This document shows, piece by piece, positions 10,713 to 21,270 of a DNA stretch of 64,000 nucleotides. The stretch is taken from the NCBI RefSeq assembly GCF_011801125.1, contig NZ_CP046171.1, forward strand, positions 5,766,001 through 5,830,000, in the 5' to 3' direction. A program made the position numbers and the translations under genes. The notes beneath the pieces are model-generated. The model saw only the letters and a list, made by a program, of their open reading frames with translations, had not been told where the DNA came from and searched no databases. Position 1 is the first letter of the stretch; each line of letters opens with the position of its first letter. Source of the DNA: Nocardia brasiliensis. GTDB taxonomy: Bacteria; Actinomycetota; Actinomycetes; Mycobacteriales; Mycobacteriaceae.

Positions 10713-11288
10713 GTGTCATCACCGCATCAGTCCGTGCCACCGGCTAAATCGTCCCACACCGCCACCGAGGGATCGGACACGGGTGGCGCCTCGACCGCCA
10801 CTGTGATCCGCATCCCACGCCTGGCCTTCCTAGGCGTGTTCATCCTTCTGATGTGCATGTTCTTCATGTTCGTCGGTTGGCCCGCCGGGCTGTGGCCGCT
10901 GCTGCTCATCCCCGTCGCGGTGGCCGTCTGGGTGCAGCGCACGCAGACCACCGTCTCCGACGCCGGGCTCGATCTGCGGACCCTCTTCGGCTCGCGCCAC
11001 CTCGACTGGTCTCAGCTGAAGGGGGTGCGTATCCCGAAGCGTGGATACGTACGCGCCGATCTGGTGGACGGCACCGAGGTGAAATTACCGGCGGTGAGTT
11101 ATGACCGGGTGCGCGATCTCGCGGCCGCGTCGCACGGCTGGATTCCCGATCCGTACGTGGTGCCCAAACAATCGTCGGGCGAGACCACCGAAGCGGAATC
11201 GGCCGCATCCGGCGATGACACCGCGACCGCCGAAACCACCGAGAACAACGGCACCGCCGACAACGACGCGGACAAGAACTCGCGATAA
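10713..11288 (+). CDS. PH-domain membrane protein, CFP-6-like
   Basis: A protein of 191 residues with two hydrophobic segments ([19 protein letters not shown] and [16 protein letters not shown], residues 35-70), then a small PH-like domain ([53 protein letters not shown] in outline), then a hydrophilic Thr/Glu/Asp-rich tail of about 45 residues. Position and layout match M. tuberculosis Rv3004 (low-molecular-weight antigen CFP-6), which also lies divergent from ilvB. GTG 10713 is preceded by GAGGATGG. The function is unknown; attachment at the membrane is inferred. Confidence 0.8.
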   Translation: MSSPHQSVPPAKSSHTATEGSDTGGASTATVIRIPRLAFLGVFILLMCMFFMFVGWPAGLWPLLLIPVAVAVWVQRTQTTVSDAGLDLRTLFGSRHLDWSQLKGVRIPKRGYVRADLVDGTEVKLPAVSYDRVRDLAAASHGWIPDPYVVPKQSSGETTEAESAASGDDTATAETTENNGTADNDADKNSR

Positions 11289-11598
11289 GGAACAAAGCGC
11301 CGGCGTTACGATGTTGTCGGCTATGCGACGCGGTCACCGCGTCGGGCGGATCCGTCCCGGCGCGCACCCCGCCAGCCGATCGGCCGGCATCTACGGCCGA
11401 CACCGTTCGCGCCGACGACCACCACCCGCGGCGACACCACGACGCGCACCGACCTGGATCGGACCAGGCCGACGGCCACGAGCCGCGCCGGACCGGCCGT
11501 GCAGGCCCACCTCCACGCGGGAGTACCGTGGAGCAGCCGCGCGGCCTACGCCGCGCCCGTCGCACGTCAGCCCCCCGCGACCAGACCGAGGACCCACC
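11289..11598. other. Gene-free stretch upstream of ilvD
   Basis: 310 bp of G+C-rich sequence with no credible gene. A TACGAT at 11307-11312 could be a -10 element but has no good -35 partner. No hairpin or leader peptide comparable to that of ilvB was found. Confidence 0.35.
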
Positions 11599-13440
11599 AT
11601 GCCACCGCTTCGTTCACGCACCACCACCATCGGACGCAATGCCGCAGGCGCCCGCGCACTCTGGCGCGCCACCGGCATGACCGACAGCGACTTCGGCAAG
11701 CCGATCGTCGCCATCGCGAACTCGTACACCCAGTTCGTCCCCGGCCATGTGCACCTGAAGAACGTCGGCGAGATCGTGGCCGAGGCGGTACGGGCCGCGG
11801 GCGGTGTGCCCCGCGAGTTCCACACCATCGCCGTCGACGACGGCATCGCGATGGGACACGGCGGCATGCTGTACTCGCTGCCGTCGCGCGAAATCATCGC
11901 CGACTCCGTCGAATACATGGTGAACGCGCACACCGCCGACGCGCTGGTGTGCATCTCCAACTGCGACAAGATCACCCCGGGCATGCTGAATGCCGCGATG
12001 CGACTGAACATTCCGACGGTGTTCGTCTCCGGCGGGCCGATGGAGGCGGGCAAGGCGGTCGTCGTCGGCGGCGTCGCGCAGGCACCCACCGACCTGATCA
12101 CCGCGATCTCCGCGAGCGCGAATCAGGCGGTGTCCGAGGAGGGTTTGTCCGAGGTCGAGCGCTCCGCCTGTCCGACCTGCGGGTCGTGCTCGGGCATGTT
12201 CACCGCGAACTCGATGAACTGCCTCACCGAGGCACTGGGACTCGCGTTGCCCGGCAACGGTTCCACGCTGGCCACCCACGCCGCGCGCCGCGCGCTGTTC
12301 GAGCGGGCGGGCACCGTGGTCGTCGACATCGCCAACCGCTGGTACCGCACCGACGACGACTCGGTGCTGCCGCGCAATGTGGCCAACGCCAAGGCTTTCC
12401 GCAACGCGATGGCCCTGGACGTGGCGATGGGCGGCTCCACCAACACGGTGCTGCACACGCTGGCCGCCGCGCAGGAGGGTGAGATCGACTTCGATCTGCA
12501 GACCATCGAGGAGACCAGCCGCCGGGTGCCGACCCTGTCGAAGGTTTCGCCCAACTCCGACTACCACATGGAAGACGTGCACCGCGCCGGCGGCATCCCC
12601 GCCATCCTCGGCGAACTGCGCCGCGCCGGGCTGCTCGAAACCGAGGTGAGCACCGTGCACACGCGCAGTTTCGACGAGTGGCTCGACACCTGGGATATCC
12701 GCTCCGGCAAGGCTTCCGACGAAGCGCTCGAGCTGTTCCACGCCGCGCCCGGCGGGGTGCGCACGACCGAGCCGTTCTCCACCGAGAATCGCTGGTCCTC
12801 GCTCGACACCGACGCCGAGGGCGGCTGCATCCGCGATATCGAGCACGCATACACCAAGGAGGGCGGCCTGGTCGTGTTGCGCGGCAACATCGCTCCCGAC
12901 GGCGCCGTGCTCAAGACCGCGGGCATCGACGAGGAACTGTTCACCTTCCAGGGGCCCGCGCTCGTCGTGGAATCCCAGGAGGAGGCGGTGTCGGCGATCC
13001 TCAACAAGACGATCAAGCCCGGCGACGTGCTCGTCGTCCGCTACGAGGGCCCGGCCGGCGGCCCCGGCATGCAGGAGATGTTGCACCCCACCGCATTCCT
13101 CAAGGGCGCGGGGCTGGGCAAGCAGTGCGCGCTGATCACCGACGGCCGCTTCTCCGGCGGTACCTCCGGCCTGTCCATCGGCCACATCTCCCCCGAGGCG
13201 GCCAGCGGCGGCGCCATCGGCCTGATCGAGAACGGCGATCAGATCCGCATCGACGTCGGCACCCGCACACTCGAGGTGCTGGTCGAGGACGCCGTGCTCG
13301 CCGAGCGCCGCGCGAAAATGGAGGCCGCCGAACGTCCTTGGCAGCCGGTGCACCGCGACCGGCCGGTCACCACGGCGCTGCGCGCCTACGCCGCGCTGGC
13401 GACCTCGGCCGACAAGGGCGCCGTCCGCTACGTGCCGTAA
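11599..13440 (+). CDS. ilvD: Dihydroxy-acid dehydratase
   Basis: An iron-sulfur dehydratase of 613 residues for the third common step of branched-chain amino acid synthesis, turning dihydroxy acids into 2-keto acids. The cluster cysteines and catalytic region are seen in [13 protein letters not shown] and [37 protein letters not shown] sequence marks the C-terminal domain. The length is standard. The frame is open further upstream, but ATG 11599 follows GAGG and gives the standard [24 protein letters not shown] start. Placing ilvD next to ilvBNC differs from M. tuberculosis, where ilvD is remote. Confidence 0.97.
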   Translation: MPPLRSRTTTIGRNAAGARALWRATGMTDSDFGKPIVAIANSYTQFVPGHVHLKNVGEIVAEAVRAAGGVPREFHTIAVDDGIAMGHGGMLYSLPSREIIADSVEYMVNAHTADALVCISNCDKITPGMLNAAMRLNIPTVFVSGGPMEAGKAVVVGGVAQAPTDLITAISASANQAVSEEGLSEVERSACPTCGSCSGMFTANSMNCLTEALGLALPGNGSTLATHAARRALFERAGTVVVDIANRWYRTDDDSVLPRNVANAKAFRNAMALDVAMGGSTNTVLHTLAAAQEGEIDFDLQTIEETSRRVPTLSKVSPNSDYHMEDVHRAGGIPAILGELRRAGLLETEVSTVHTRSFDEWLDTWDIRSGKASDEALELFHAAPGGVRTTEPFSTENRWSSLDTDAEGGCIRDIEHAYTKEGGLVVLRGNIAPDGAVLKTAGIDEELFTFQGPALVVESQEEAVSAILNKTIKPGDVLVVRYEGPAGGPGMQEMLHPTAFLKGAGLGKQCALITDGRFSGGTSGLSIGHISPEAASGGAIGLIENGDQIRIDVGTRTLEVLVEDAVLAERRAKMEAAERPWQPVHRDRPVTTALRAYAALATSADKGAVRYVP

Positions 13441-13454
13441 GCCGGTCGAACCTC

Positions 13455-13486
13455 GACGGCGCCCGCTCGAAAGAGCGGGCACCGTC
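13455..13486. terminator. Hairpin terminator between ilvD and doxX-like gene
   Basis: A 14-bp stem with one mismatch closes on a GAAA tetraloop (GACGGCGCCCGCTC, loop, GAGCGGGCACCGTC) just after ilvD, between convergent genes. Confidence 0.75.
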
Positions 13487-13542
13487 GTCGTTTCCGCACC
13501 GTGCGTGCGCTCGGCTCCGGCCCGAATACGCGCGGCGGTGGG

Positions 13543-14394
13543 CTAGCCGATCCCGATGAAGGGGTTGCCGCCGTGCAGGTACCAGTAGGCGCCGACGGCG
13601 GCGGCGATGGCCAGGACCAGCACCACGAACGAACCGGCGAACGGACGGGTGGCCCAGCCACGATTGCGGTCCAGCGCCCAGCGGCCGGGGCCGGTGAGAA
13701 TCAGGACGGCGGTCACGCCCGCGAGGATGCTCTCCAGTTCGACACCGGTCTGCACGCCCGCCTTGTATTGGAGGCCGGGGACCATGCCCTGCTTCCAGGC
13801 CCATGCGTCGAGGATGACGGCGAGCAGCGCGCCCGCGGCGAACGGAGTGGCCAAGCCGAGCACGACGAGCACACCGCCGCCGAGCTCCCCGACCGTGACC
13901 AGGATGGCCGAGACGGTGGCGTGATCCCAGCCGCCGTTGGCCATCATGTCGCGCGTGCCGTCCAGGCCGGGACCGTGGAACCAACCGGTGAGCTTCTGCA
14001 AACCGTGATAGATGAACGTGCCGCCGATCACGAGGCGCAACACGAACAAGCCGAAATCCAGGGTGCCGCGCTGGGTTTCGCGATTGCGGCGACGCAGCCG
14101 CGCGGTGTCGCCCGGCGGGTTGGCTGCCGGGGGAATGCTCGCGTAGGCGTAGGTCGGGGCGTCCTGCGACTGGCCGTCGGCACCGACGGTCGGCACGTCG
14201 GGACCGGGGTCGAGGCCGAGTTCGTCGTCCGTGCGGGGCACGTCCTTGGTCAACTTGGGGAACTGCTCGGTCGGCGAATCGAAGGGGCTGCTGACGCCCC
14301 GACCGGTGGACGACACCGCCGACTGTTCGGCCGTGGACGGCGTCGAACCCTGGGCCGCCGAGGATTCGGAAGTGTCTTTCGACTTGTCGGTCAC
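13543..14394 (-). CDS. DoxX-family membrane protein
   Basis: A protein of 283 residues. The first 110 residues are hydrophilic, rich in Ser, Pro and Thr and probably disordered. Then comes a four-helix DoxX domain (FGLFVLRLVIGGTFIYHGLQKLTGWF, and LVTVGELGGGVLVVLGLATPFAAGALL), a further segment and a final membrane helix. It occupies the position of M. tuberculosis Rv3005c, whose DoxX protein forms a membrane oxidoreductase complex with SodA and SseA that counters oxidative stress. GTG 14394 is chosen because AAGG lies eight bases ahead; the frame is open to 14439. The role here is inferred by homology. Confidence 0.85.
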   Translation of the reverse strand: MTDKSKDTSESSAAQGSTPSTAEQSAVSSTGRGVSSPFDSPTEQFPKLTKDVPRTDDELGLDPGPDVPTVGADGQSQDAPTYAYASIPPAANPPGDTARLRRRNRETQRGTLDFGLFVLRLVIGGTFIYHGLQKLTGWFHGPGLDGTRDMMANGGWDHATVSAILVTVGELGGGVLVVLGLATPFAAGALLAVILDAWAWKQGMVPGLQYKAGVQTGVELESILAGVTAVLILTGPGRWALDRNRGWATRPFAGSFVVLVLAIAAAVGAYWYLHGGNPFIGIG

Positions 14395-14571
14395 GGGCAA
14401 TACCTTATGCCGCACTCCCCCGGAACCGGCCTCGAACACGGCGTGCGAGACGCTGTGTCACGGGCAACAGCGCCGCGCTCGAAACCTCGCGAACCGGTCT
14501 CGGCGGGAAATACCGGCGCCAAAGGTGGGGCGGAGGGGCGCGAGCGAGAAGATTTCCGTAACGTCTGAGCT

Positions 14572-15675
14572 ATGAGGTTGGTTGGCATAGGTCGCGTAGC
14601 GGTGACCGTGGCGGTGGGATCCGCGCTGGTGACCGGGTGCGCGCGATTCGACGATGCGGCGTCGAGCCCGTTCACCCCGGAGCCGACGCTGCACGGGGCG
14701 AACATCGACCCGAAGAAGCCGTCGCAGCCGCCCACCTCGACCACCCGCCCCAGCGGTCCGTGCATCGACCCGGACCCGGCCGTGGTCGCCACCTGCCTGG
14801 ACACCACCGGCGGCCTGGTCGCGCTCGGCGACGGCGCGCTGGTCGCCGAACGCCGCACCGGACGCATCCTCAAGGTCGCCCCCGAGACACCGCCGACCGA
14901 ATACGCGCAGGTGGACGTGGACGGCTCGGGCGACGGCGGCCTGAGCGATCTCGTGCTCTCCCCCACCTTCCACGAGGACGGGCTGATCTACGCCTACATC
15001 ACCACGCCCAGCGACAACCGGGTGGTCCGGATCGCCCAGGGCGGCGGACCGCCCAAGGACATCCTGACCGGAATTCCCAAGGGGCCGAGCGGAAATCACG
15101 GCGCCATCGAGTTCGCCACGCCCGATCAGATGCTGGTGCTCACCGGCGACGCGGGCAACCCCGGCGCGGCGAGCTCACCGTCGTCGCTCGCGGGCAAGCT
15201 GCTGCGGGTGAACTCGCCGGCACCCGGCGCCAATGCCGAGATCGCGGTGTCGGGCATCGGGATCGCGGGCGATATCTGCCGCGACACCAAGGACAGTGTC
15301 TGGATCACCGACCGCACCGCCGTCGAGGACCGGCTGCAACGACTCGGCAGCGACGGCAGCGTCACCACCGCGTGGACCTGGCCCGACCGTCCCGGCGTCG
15401 CGGGCTGCGCCGCCGCCACCGACGGTGTCGCGATCTCGTTGACCAAGGGCAAGGCGCTGGCCATCGCCGCCGCCGACTCGAACACACACGCCGTCACCTC
15501 CGCCCCCACCATGCTGGCGCAGGACAAGTACGGCCAACTCGGCGGCGCCGCGGTCGGACCCGACGGCACCATCTGGGTGGGCACGGTGAACAAGACCGAC
15601 GGCCAACCCGGCCCGAATGACGATCGCGTCGTACGCATTCCGCCGCCGCAGGCCGGCGGCGGCGGGCCGGACTGA
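14572..15675 (+). CDS. Lipoprotein, sorbosone-dehydrogenase-like (LppZ)
   Basis: A lipoprotein of 367 residues with a short signal (VAVTVAVGSALVTGC) whose lipobox VTGC would be cleaved before Cys23. The mature part folds like the glucose/sorbosone dehydrogenase beta-propeller: GDGALVAERRTGRILKV, then DGGLSDLVLSPTFHEDGLIYAYIT, then GNHGAIEFATPDQMLVLTGDAGN, then GKLLRVN. Position and type match M. tuberculosis Rv3006 (lppZ). PQQ-dependent sugar oxidation is known for some relatives, but the substrate here is unknown. A strong terminator follows. Confidence 0.88.
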   Translation: MRLVGIGRVAVTVAVGSALVTGCARFDDAASSPFTPEPTLHGANIDPKKPSQPPTSTTRPSGPCIDPDPAVVATCLDTTGGLVALGDGALVAERRTGRILKVAPETPPTEYAQVDVDGSGDGGLSDLVLSPTFHEDGLIYAYITTPSDNRVVRIAQGGGPPKDILTGIPKGPSGNHGAIEFATPDQMLVLTGDAGNPGAASSPSSLAGKLLRVNSPAPGANAEIAVSGIGIAGDICRDTKDSVWITDRTAVEDRLQRLGSDGSVTTAWTWPDRPGVAGCAAATDGVAISLTKGKALAIAAADSNTHAVTSAPTMLAQDKYGQLGGAAVGPDGTIWVGTVNKTDGQPGPNDDRVVRIPPPQAGGGGPD

Positions 15676-15687
15676 CCCGCTGACAAC

Positions 15688-15725
15688 AGTGCAGGGGCCG
15701 ACTCCGCGGAGTCGGCCCCTGCACT
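15688..15725. terminator. Bidirectional hairpin terminator
   Basis: A near-perfect 38-bp palindrome centred on CCGCGG separates the convergent lppZ-like and gatB genes. Each arm contains GTGCAGGGGCCGACTCCG or its complement, and ACTTGTTA follows. Confidence 0.85.
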
Positions 15726-15787
15726 TGTTATGGAGCTCGGTGGTGCACGAGCTCAGCGACGACTGCGGCTCACGCGGCGAATGCGGC

Positions 15788-17293
15788 TCAGCCGCACGCG
15801 GCGATGACGAGTTCGCGCACGCGCGCGGCGTCGGCCTGCCCGCGGGTGGCCTTCATGACGTCGCCGACGATCTTGCCCGCGGCCTGCACCTTGCCCGAGC
15901 GGATCTTCTCGGCGATGTCGGGGTTCGCGGCGAGCGCCTTCTCCACCTCGGCCTGCAGCGCGCTGTCGTCGCTGACCATGCCGAGGCCCTTGGCCTCGAC
16001 GATCTGCGCCGGCTCACCCTCGCCCGCCAGCACGAAGTCGACGACCTGCTTGGCGACCTTGTTGTTCACCGTCTTCGCCTCGACCAGGTTGATCACCGCG
16101 GCGACCTGGGCGGGGGTGATCGGCAGGTCCTCCAGCGAAACCTCGCGCTCCTTGGCCTTTTCGGTCAGGTAGGCGACCCACCAGGAGCGAGCCTCGTTGA
16201 CCGGGGCGCCCGCGTCGACGGTGGCGATGATCAGATCGAGCGCGCCCGCGTTCACCAGATCGCGCATCACCTCGTCCGACAGACCCCAGTCGGCTTGGAT
16301 CCGCGCCCGGCGCAGCCACGGGTACTCGGGAATGGTGCCGCGCAGCTGCTCCACCCATTCCGCCGCGGGCGCGACGGGTTCCAGATCCGGCTCGGGGAAG
16401 TAGCGGTAGTCCTCGGCGGTCTCCTTGACCCGGCCCGGCGAGGTGGTGCCGTCGGCCTCGTGGAAGTGCCTGGTCTCCTGCACGATGCTGCCGCCGCCGG
16501 CCAGCACCGCGGCCTGGCGGCGCATCTCGAAGCGCACCGCGACCTCGACGCTCTTGAGCGAGTTGACGTTCTTGGTCTCGGTGCGGGTGCCGAATTCCGT
16601 TGCGCCGATGGCCATCAGCGAAACGTTGGCATCGCAGCGCAGCGAACCCTGCTCCATCTTGACGTCGGACACGTCGAGCGACTTGAGCACCTCACGCAGC
16701 GCGGTCACGTAGGCGCGCGCCACCTCGGGCGCCCGCTCCCCCGCGCCGGTGATCGGCTTGGTGACGATCTCGATCAGCGGCACGCCCGCGCGGTTGTAGT
16801 CGAGCAGCGAGTGGCTGGCGCCGTGGATGCGGCCGGTGGCACCGCCGACGTGGGTCGACTTGCCGGTGTCCTCCTCCATGTGTGCGCGCTCGATCTCCAC
16901 CCGGAAGGTGCTGCCGTCGTCGAGCACCACATCGAGGTGGCCGTTCGTGGCGATCGGCTCGTCATACTGGCTGATCTGGTAGTTCTTCGGCTGATCCGGG
17001 TAGAAGTAGTTCTTGCGCGCGAACCGTCCCCATGGCGTGATCGAACAGTTCAGCGCGAGCCCGATGCGGATGGCCGACTCGACGGCCTTCTCGTTCACCA
17101 CCGGCAGCGAGCCGGGCAGTCCGAGGCACACCGGGCACACCTGGGTGTTCGGCTCGGCGCCGAATTCGGTCGGGCAACCGCAGAACATCTTGGTCGCGGT
17201 GGACAGCTCGACGTGGACCTCCATGCCGAGCACCGGCTCGAACCGGGCGATGACATCCGAATAGTCCATCAAGTCGGCGGTGGCTGCACTCAT
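15788..17293 (-). CDS. gatB: Asp/Glu-tRNA amidotransferase subunit B
   Basis: GatB of the GatCAB complex, 501 residues. It phosphorylates misacylated Glu-tRNAGln or Asp-tRNAAsn, which is then amidated with ammonia from GatA. It has the GLEVHVEL-like start ([20 protein letters not shown]), the zinc cysteines CGC...CPVCLGLPG, and the C-terminal helical/YqeY tail ([30 protein letters not shown]). It is separated from gatA-gatC by about 24 kb here, although the three proteins act together. Confidence 0.97.
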   Translation of the reverse strand: MSAATADLMDYSDVIARFEPVLGMEVHVELSTATKMFCGCPTEFGAEPNTQVCPVCLGLPGSLPVVNEKAVESAIRIGLALNCSITPWGRFARKNYFYPDQPKNYQISQYDEPIATNGHLDVVLDDGSTFRVEIERAHMEEDTGKSTHVGGATGRIHGASHSLLDYNRAGVPLIEIVTKPITGAGERAPEVARAYVTALREVLKSLDVSDVKMEQGSLRCDANVSLMAIGATEFGTRTETKNVNSLKSVEVAVRFEMRRQAAVLAGGGSIVQETRHFHEADGTTSPGRVKETAEDYRYFPEPDLEPVAPAAEWVEQLRGTIPEYPWLRRARIQADWGLSDEVMRDLVNAGALDLIIATVDAGAPVNEARSWWVAYLTEKAKEREVSLEDLPITPAQVAAVINLVEAKTVNNKVAKQVVDFVLAGEGEPAQIVEAKGLGMVSDDSALQAEVEKALAANPDIAEKIRSGKVQAAGKIVGDVMKATRGQADAARVRELVIAACG

Positions 17294-17346
17294 GCCCCAC
17301 AGTCTATGTAAGCGCCCCGGCCCGATCGCAGGGGCTCACACGCGGA

Positions 17347-18729
17347 CTACTTCGGCGGGATGCGCTGGGTCAACCAGTCAGTCACGTAGGTCAGGACCTC
17401 GGGCGCGACGCTGGTCTCGATCTCGACGTATTCCTTCGGACTTCCGGTCCCTGCGGGCTGCATCAGATGGTTCAGACCGGGAAAGACGTGCACCGTCGCG
17501 TCCGGATTGTCCGCGAGGTTCGCGCGCATCGGCGCCTCGCTCTGCCCGGGCGGCACCTGCAGATCCTTGCCGCCGTAGAACGCCAGCACCGGCATCCGCA
17601 GCGCGCGCAGCGCCGGGGCCGGGTCGTAGGCGATCAGCGACGCGAAGTAGGTGGTCATGCTCGCGTCGATCTGCTCGTCGGTGGCCCGCTGTTCGGGCGG
17701 GGACTCCGCGTTCTGCTTGCGCGCCAAGGCCTTCGCGCCCTCGATGTCGCCTGCCTGCAACAGCGCCGAGATCTCGGCGGTCTGGCGCACCGACTTGTCC
17801 AGCTCCTCGGCGGGCGTCCCGTTGGCCGCGCCGATCAGCCTGGTCTGTTCGGTCAGTATGTCCGCGCCACTCACGGCCGGTCCGGCCATGGCGATGACGA
17901 AGGCGACACCGCTGTCCGGGCGCGCGGCGACCAGCGGCGCGAGATAGCCGCCCTCGCTGTGCCCGAACAGGCCGACTCGCGCCGGGTCGATATCGGAACG
18001 GCCGCGCAGGAAGGCGACGCCGGCCGCGGCGTCGGCGGTGAGATCGGCGTAGTTCGCGTCGTCCAACTTGCCGCCCGTGCCGCCGATGCCGCGGTCGTCG
18101 GTGCGCAGCACGGCGTAACCCGCCTTGGTCAGCGCGTCCGCGATCACCAGGAAAGGCTTGTGGCCGAACAGTTCTTCATCACGGTTCTGCGGTCCGCTGC
18201 CGGTGATCATGAGCACGGCGGGGAACTTGCGCTCGCCCTCCGGTTTGGTGAGCGTGCCCGCGATGGTGATGTCGCCGTTGCGGTAGGTGACGTCCTCGGA
18301 CCGATACGGGAACGGCGGCTGCGGCGTCTGCGGGCGATCCAGCGGGGCGATCTTGCCGCGCTGCATCGAAAGCTTGAATGTCTGTCCGCCCTGGACGAAG
18401 TCGCCATTGATCCGATCGGCGCCCTTGTCGTAGATGCCGTGGAACTTCGGGTCGCCCGGCACGCCTGCGATCGCCCAGGACACCTCGTTACGGTCGGAGC
18501 GCACGTCCTTCAACTCGACCGCGGTCATCCCCTGCTTCGGGATATCGATGGTCGCCGTCCCGGTTCCGGTGAACGTCACCCCCACCTCGACCGGCTGGCC
18601 CGGTACCTCGATCGCACCGTGCCAGTCACCGGTCGTCGGTTCGGGCGGGTTCGAATCCGATCGCGACGAACACCCCACCAACACCGCGACGACGAACAGG
18701 ACCAACGCGACAACTCGCCCACTGCGCAT
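17347..18729 (-). CDS. Alpha/beta-hydrolase lipoprotein
   Basis: An exported enzyme of 460 residues. The signal VALVLFVVAVLVGC carries the lipobox LVGC. Residues 25-150 form a beta-rich N-terminal domain. Then comes an alpha/beta-hydrolase domain of the dienelactone-hydrolase/prolyl-oligopeptidase type with the nucleophile elbow GHSEGG and a C-terminal FPGLNHL His. It is similar in build to secreted esterases that start with DUF3887-like domains. ATG 18729 gives the signal peptide. Unlike in M. tuberculosis it lies between gatB and pfkA, with the DUF6545-like gene. The substrate is unknown. Confidence 0.85.
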   Translation of the reverse strand: MRSGRVVALVLFVVAVLVGCSSRSDSNPPEPTTGDWHGAIEVPGQPVEVGVTFTGTGTATIDIPKQGMTAVELKDVRSDRNEVSWAIAGVPGDPKFHGIYDKGADRINGDFVQGGQTFKLSMQRGKIAPLDRPQTPQPPFPYRSEDVTYRNGDITIAGTLTKPEGERKFPAVLMITGSGPQNRDEELFGHKPFLVIADALTKAGYAVLRTDDRGIGGTGGKLDDANYADLTADAAAGVAFLRGRSDIDPARVGLFGHSEGGYLAPLVAARPDSGVAFVIAMAGPAVSGADILTEQTRLIGAANGTPAEELDKSVRQTAEISALLQAGDIEGAKALARKQNAESPPEQRATDEQIDASMTTYFASLIAYDPAPALRALRMPVLAFYGGKDLQVPPGQSEAPMRANLADNPDATVHVFPGLNHLMQPAGTGSPKEYVEIETSVAPEVLTYVTDWLTQRIPPK

Positions 18730-18769
18730 GAGATCAACAGTACAAGAGCAGAATGAGTAGTCCGATGAA

Positions 18770-19909
18770 TTACTCGACGACCTCGGCGGCGCTCGACGAC
18801 CGGACCACCGCGGCACGTGCCGCGGGCCAGACGCGGGCCAGCTCCAGCGCCTGACCGAGTTCGGTGTCGAAATCCTGCGCGGAGAGCAGTTCCGGCGGCA
18901 CCTGACCGGTGCTCGGCGGTGCGAGACCCGACCGCCGCGCGCGGACCGCCATCGCGAGTCGGCGGGCGTAGTCACTCATCGTGCAGCCATCGCCCACCGT
19001 GTCCGGCGCGGTCTCGACAACCGGCAGGTACGGCGAAAGATGCAGCAGCGCATCGCGGATCTCGACCATGGCGCGCAGCAGGCGCGCGGTGGAGTCCGAG
19101 CGCGGGCCGTCCTCGGGCGCGAGCACGATCTCCGGCACCGCCGCGGTCAAGTCGCGCCACAGCGGGCGCAGTCGGCGCAGAATTCGGCCGTCCCGATCCA
19201 GATCCAGGTAGGCCAGCAGGTATTCGAGCATCCGGGTCGCGATGAGCGTCGAGGTCAGCACCGCGGTGCCGAAGAAAATCAGTTCACCTCGCACGATATG
19301 GGGATACCGCACCGACCAGCCGAGGGCGATCTCCCCGGCGCCGGCCAGCAGGTCGGCGCCGAACGGCACGAAGGCGAACAGCATGACCAGGCAGAACGCC
19401 TTCGTGTACGGTCGCGCGGTGCCGCTGCGGAGTTCACGCAGGCACAGCCGGATGAACAGCAGGGCCGTCGCCAGTTGCGGCGCCCCGAACGCTGTCCAGA
19501 CGAGGATTCCGCCCCAGTTGAGCTGCTGGTCGGCGAGGCGCCCCACGCTGCCCGCCCACGGCCCGGCCACCAGGAACACCACCGTCGACGCGGCGGCGAC
19601 CGCGGTGTATCCGCGCTGCCTGCGCCACGTCGTCGCCGCGTCCGCGTCGGTGTCCCACAACCGACCCAGGCCGTAGAGATACATCCCGAGCAGCACGACA
19701 CAACCCATCGCGAGCTGCGTGGTCACCTCGGAGATGTGCACCGTCGGCGCGCACCGATAGAGCAGCAAGCCCGCGAGACCGCACAGCGGCAGCCGATTGA
19801 CCAGCCGATCCACCGTGCTGCCGCGCAGGAACACCAGCCGTGCCGCGGCGACCGCACCCACATACCCGATCGCCACCCACCACACGACCCCCGAAATCGG
19901 CGACGCCAA
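18770..19909 (-). CDS. Multi-pass membrane protein, DUF6545/MAB_1171c-like
   Basis: A protein of 379 residues with seven or eight membrane helices over residues 5-230, followed by a cytosolic region of about 140 residues (LRPLWRDLTAAVPEIVLAPE, then MVEIRDALLHLSPYLP). This tail is typical of the MAB_1171c family of putative transporters, found throughout actinobacteria. Such genes usually lie beside an XRE-type regulator or an ImmA/IrrE-type peptidase; neither is present here. The function is unknown. It overlaps no neighbour and is 41 bp from the lipoprotein hydrolase. Confidence 0.75.
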   Translation of the reverse strand: MASPISGVVWWVAIGYVGAVAAARLVFLRGSTVDRLVNRLPLCGLAGLLLYRCAPTVHISEVTTQLAMGCVVLLGMYLYGLGRLWDTDADAATTWRRQRGYTAVAAASTVVFLVAGPWAGSVGRLADQQLNWGGILVWTAFGAPQLATALLFIRLCLRELRSGTARPYTKAFCLVMLFAFVPFGADLLAGAGEIALGWSVRYPHIVRGELIFFGTAVLTSTLIATRMLEYLLAYLDLDRDGRILRRLRPLWRDLTAAVPEIVLAPEDGPRSDSTARLLRAMVEIRDALLHLSPYLPVVETAPDTVGDGCTMSDYARRLAMAVRARRSGLAPPSTGQVPPELLSAQDFDTELGQALELARVWPAARAAVVRSSSAAEVVE

Positions 19910-20088
19910 GGACTCCCCTCCTGACTACTCGCGCAGAAGGATAAGCCCCGCCCCCGCCGAGTCGACTACCCGACCGTCTCCCCCGCGCGTACCGGACCGC
20001 GTCGGCCACCGCGGCCAAGTCGAGATCGAGTGCGGGGTCGGTGTTTTGGAGTTCGCGAAACTCGAGCACGGTATCCGTGCCGGAGACG

Positions 20089-20124
20089 CCGATCCGCTGT
20101 GCGCCGAAGGGCACAGCGGATCGG
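20089..20124 (-). terminator. Terminator of pfkA
   Basis: A perfect 14-bp inverted repeat (CCGATCCGCTGTGC and its complement) with an 8-nt loop lies ten bases after the pfkA stop, between pfkA and the downstream membrane-protein gene. Confidence 0.8.
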
Positions 20125-20133
20125 TGGGGTTGG

Positions 20134-21168
20134 TCAGCCGAAGAAGGCTTCGGCTTCCTGGTAGCGCTCGGGGGGGACGCGCTTGAGTTGTTTGGTTGCC
20201 TCGGAGAGGGGGACGAGTTCGATGGCGCTGCCGTGCAGGGCAACCATCTGGCCGAACTGACCGGCGTGCACCGCCTCCGCGGCGTGCAGGCCGAAGCGGG
20301 TGGCCAGGACGCGGTCGTAGGGCGTCGGGCTGCCGCCGCGCTGCACGTGCCCGAGCACGGTGGTGCGGACCTCTTTGCCGATGCGGCGTTCGATCTCCGC
20401 GCCGAGCTGCTGGGCGACGCCGGTGAACCGTTCGTGCCCGAACTCGTCGATCCCGCCCGCGCGCAGCGTGAACCCGGAATCCGCTGCCGGATGCGAACCT
20501 TCGGCGACCACGCAGATGAAATGCTTGTCGCCGCGCTGGAACCGGCGCTTGATCATGGTGCACACCTGGTCCACGTCGAAGGGCACCTCGGGCACCAGCG
20601 TCAGGTGCGCGCCGGCCGCCATGCCCGCGTTGACCGCGATCCAGCCCGCGTGCCTGCCCATCACCTCGACCAGCATCACGCGCTGGTGCGATTCCGCGGT
20701 GGTGTGCAGCCGGTCGATCGCCTCGCTGGCGATGCTGAGCGCGGTGTCGTGGCCGAAAGTCACGTCGGTGCAGTCGATGTCGTTGTCGATGGTCTTCGGC
20801 ACGCCGACCACCGGGACGCCCTCGTCGGACAACCAACTGGCCGCGGTGAGCGTGCCCTCGCCGCCGATCGGGATCAACGCGTCGATGCCGTTGTCGTCTA
20901 GGGTGCGCTTGATCCGGCCGAGGCCGGCGCGCAGGACGTCGGGATTGGTGCGGGCGGTGCCGAGGATGGTGCCGCCCTTGGCGAGCAACCGGTCGGTGCG
21001 ATCGTCGTTGTGGATCTGAATCTTGCGATCCTCCAATAGACCACGCCAGCCGTCCTCGAAGCCGACGATCGCGTCGCCGTAGCGGCCGTTCGCGGTGCGA
21101 ACGACCGCACGGATGACAGCGTTCAGTCCAGGGCAGTCGCCGCCTCCGGTCAAAACTCCGATGCGCAT
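20134..21168 (-). CDS. pfkA: 6-phosphofructokinase
   Basis: Group A phosphofructokinase of 344 residues: [26 protein letters not shown] start, GGEGTL and PKTIDND motifs, and the active-site TFGHDTAL region. [12 protein letters not shown] fits the ATP- versus PPi-type specificity region. It phosphorylates fructose 6-phosphate in glycolysis. ATG 21168 is used instead of the open frame to 21216 because it gives the standard N-terminus. In M. tuberculosis pfkA sits between gatB and gatA; here both sides are interrupted by extra genes. Confidence 0.95.
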   Translation of the reverse strand: MRIGVLTGGGDCPGLNAVIRAVVRTANGRYGDAIVGFEDGWRGLLEDRKIQIHNDDRTDRLLAKGGTILGTARTNPDVLRAGLGRIKRTLDDNGIDALIPIGGEGTLTAASWLSDEGVPVVGVPKTIDNDIDCTDVTFGHDTALSIASEAIDRLHTTAESHQRVMLVEVMGRHAGWIAVNAGMAAGAHLTLVPEVPFDVDQVCTMIKRRFQRGDKHFICVVAEGSHPAADSGFTLRAGGIDEFGHERFTGVAQQLGAEIERRIGKEVRTTVLGHVQRGGSPTPYDRVLATRFGLHAAEAVHAGQFGQMVALHGSAIELVPLSEATKQLKRVPPERYQEAEAFFG

Positions 21169-21270
21169 GGCCGCTATCTTGCCCCGCTCGGCCACGCACG
21201 GCAGGTCGACCCCCATAAACCCTGCGTATCGAGTCGGGCAAACCCGGCCTGACCGTGGGTCCGCGCGAAA

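Noticed and set aside
11614..13482. A 622-codon open frame antisense to ilvD
   Set aside because: It mirrors the whole IlvD coding region and shows only Gly/Ala/Val/Asp-rich sequence without motifs.
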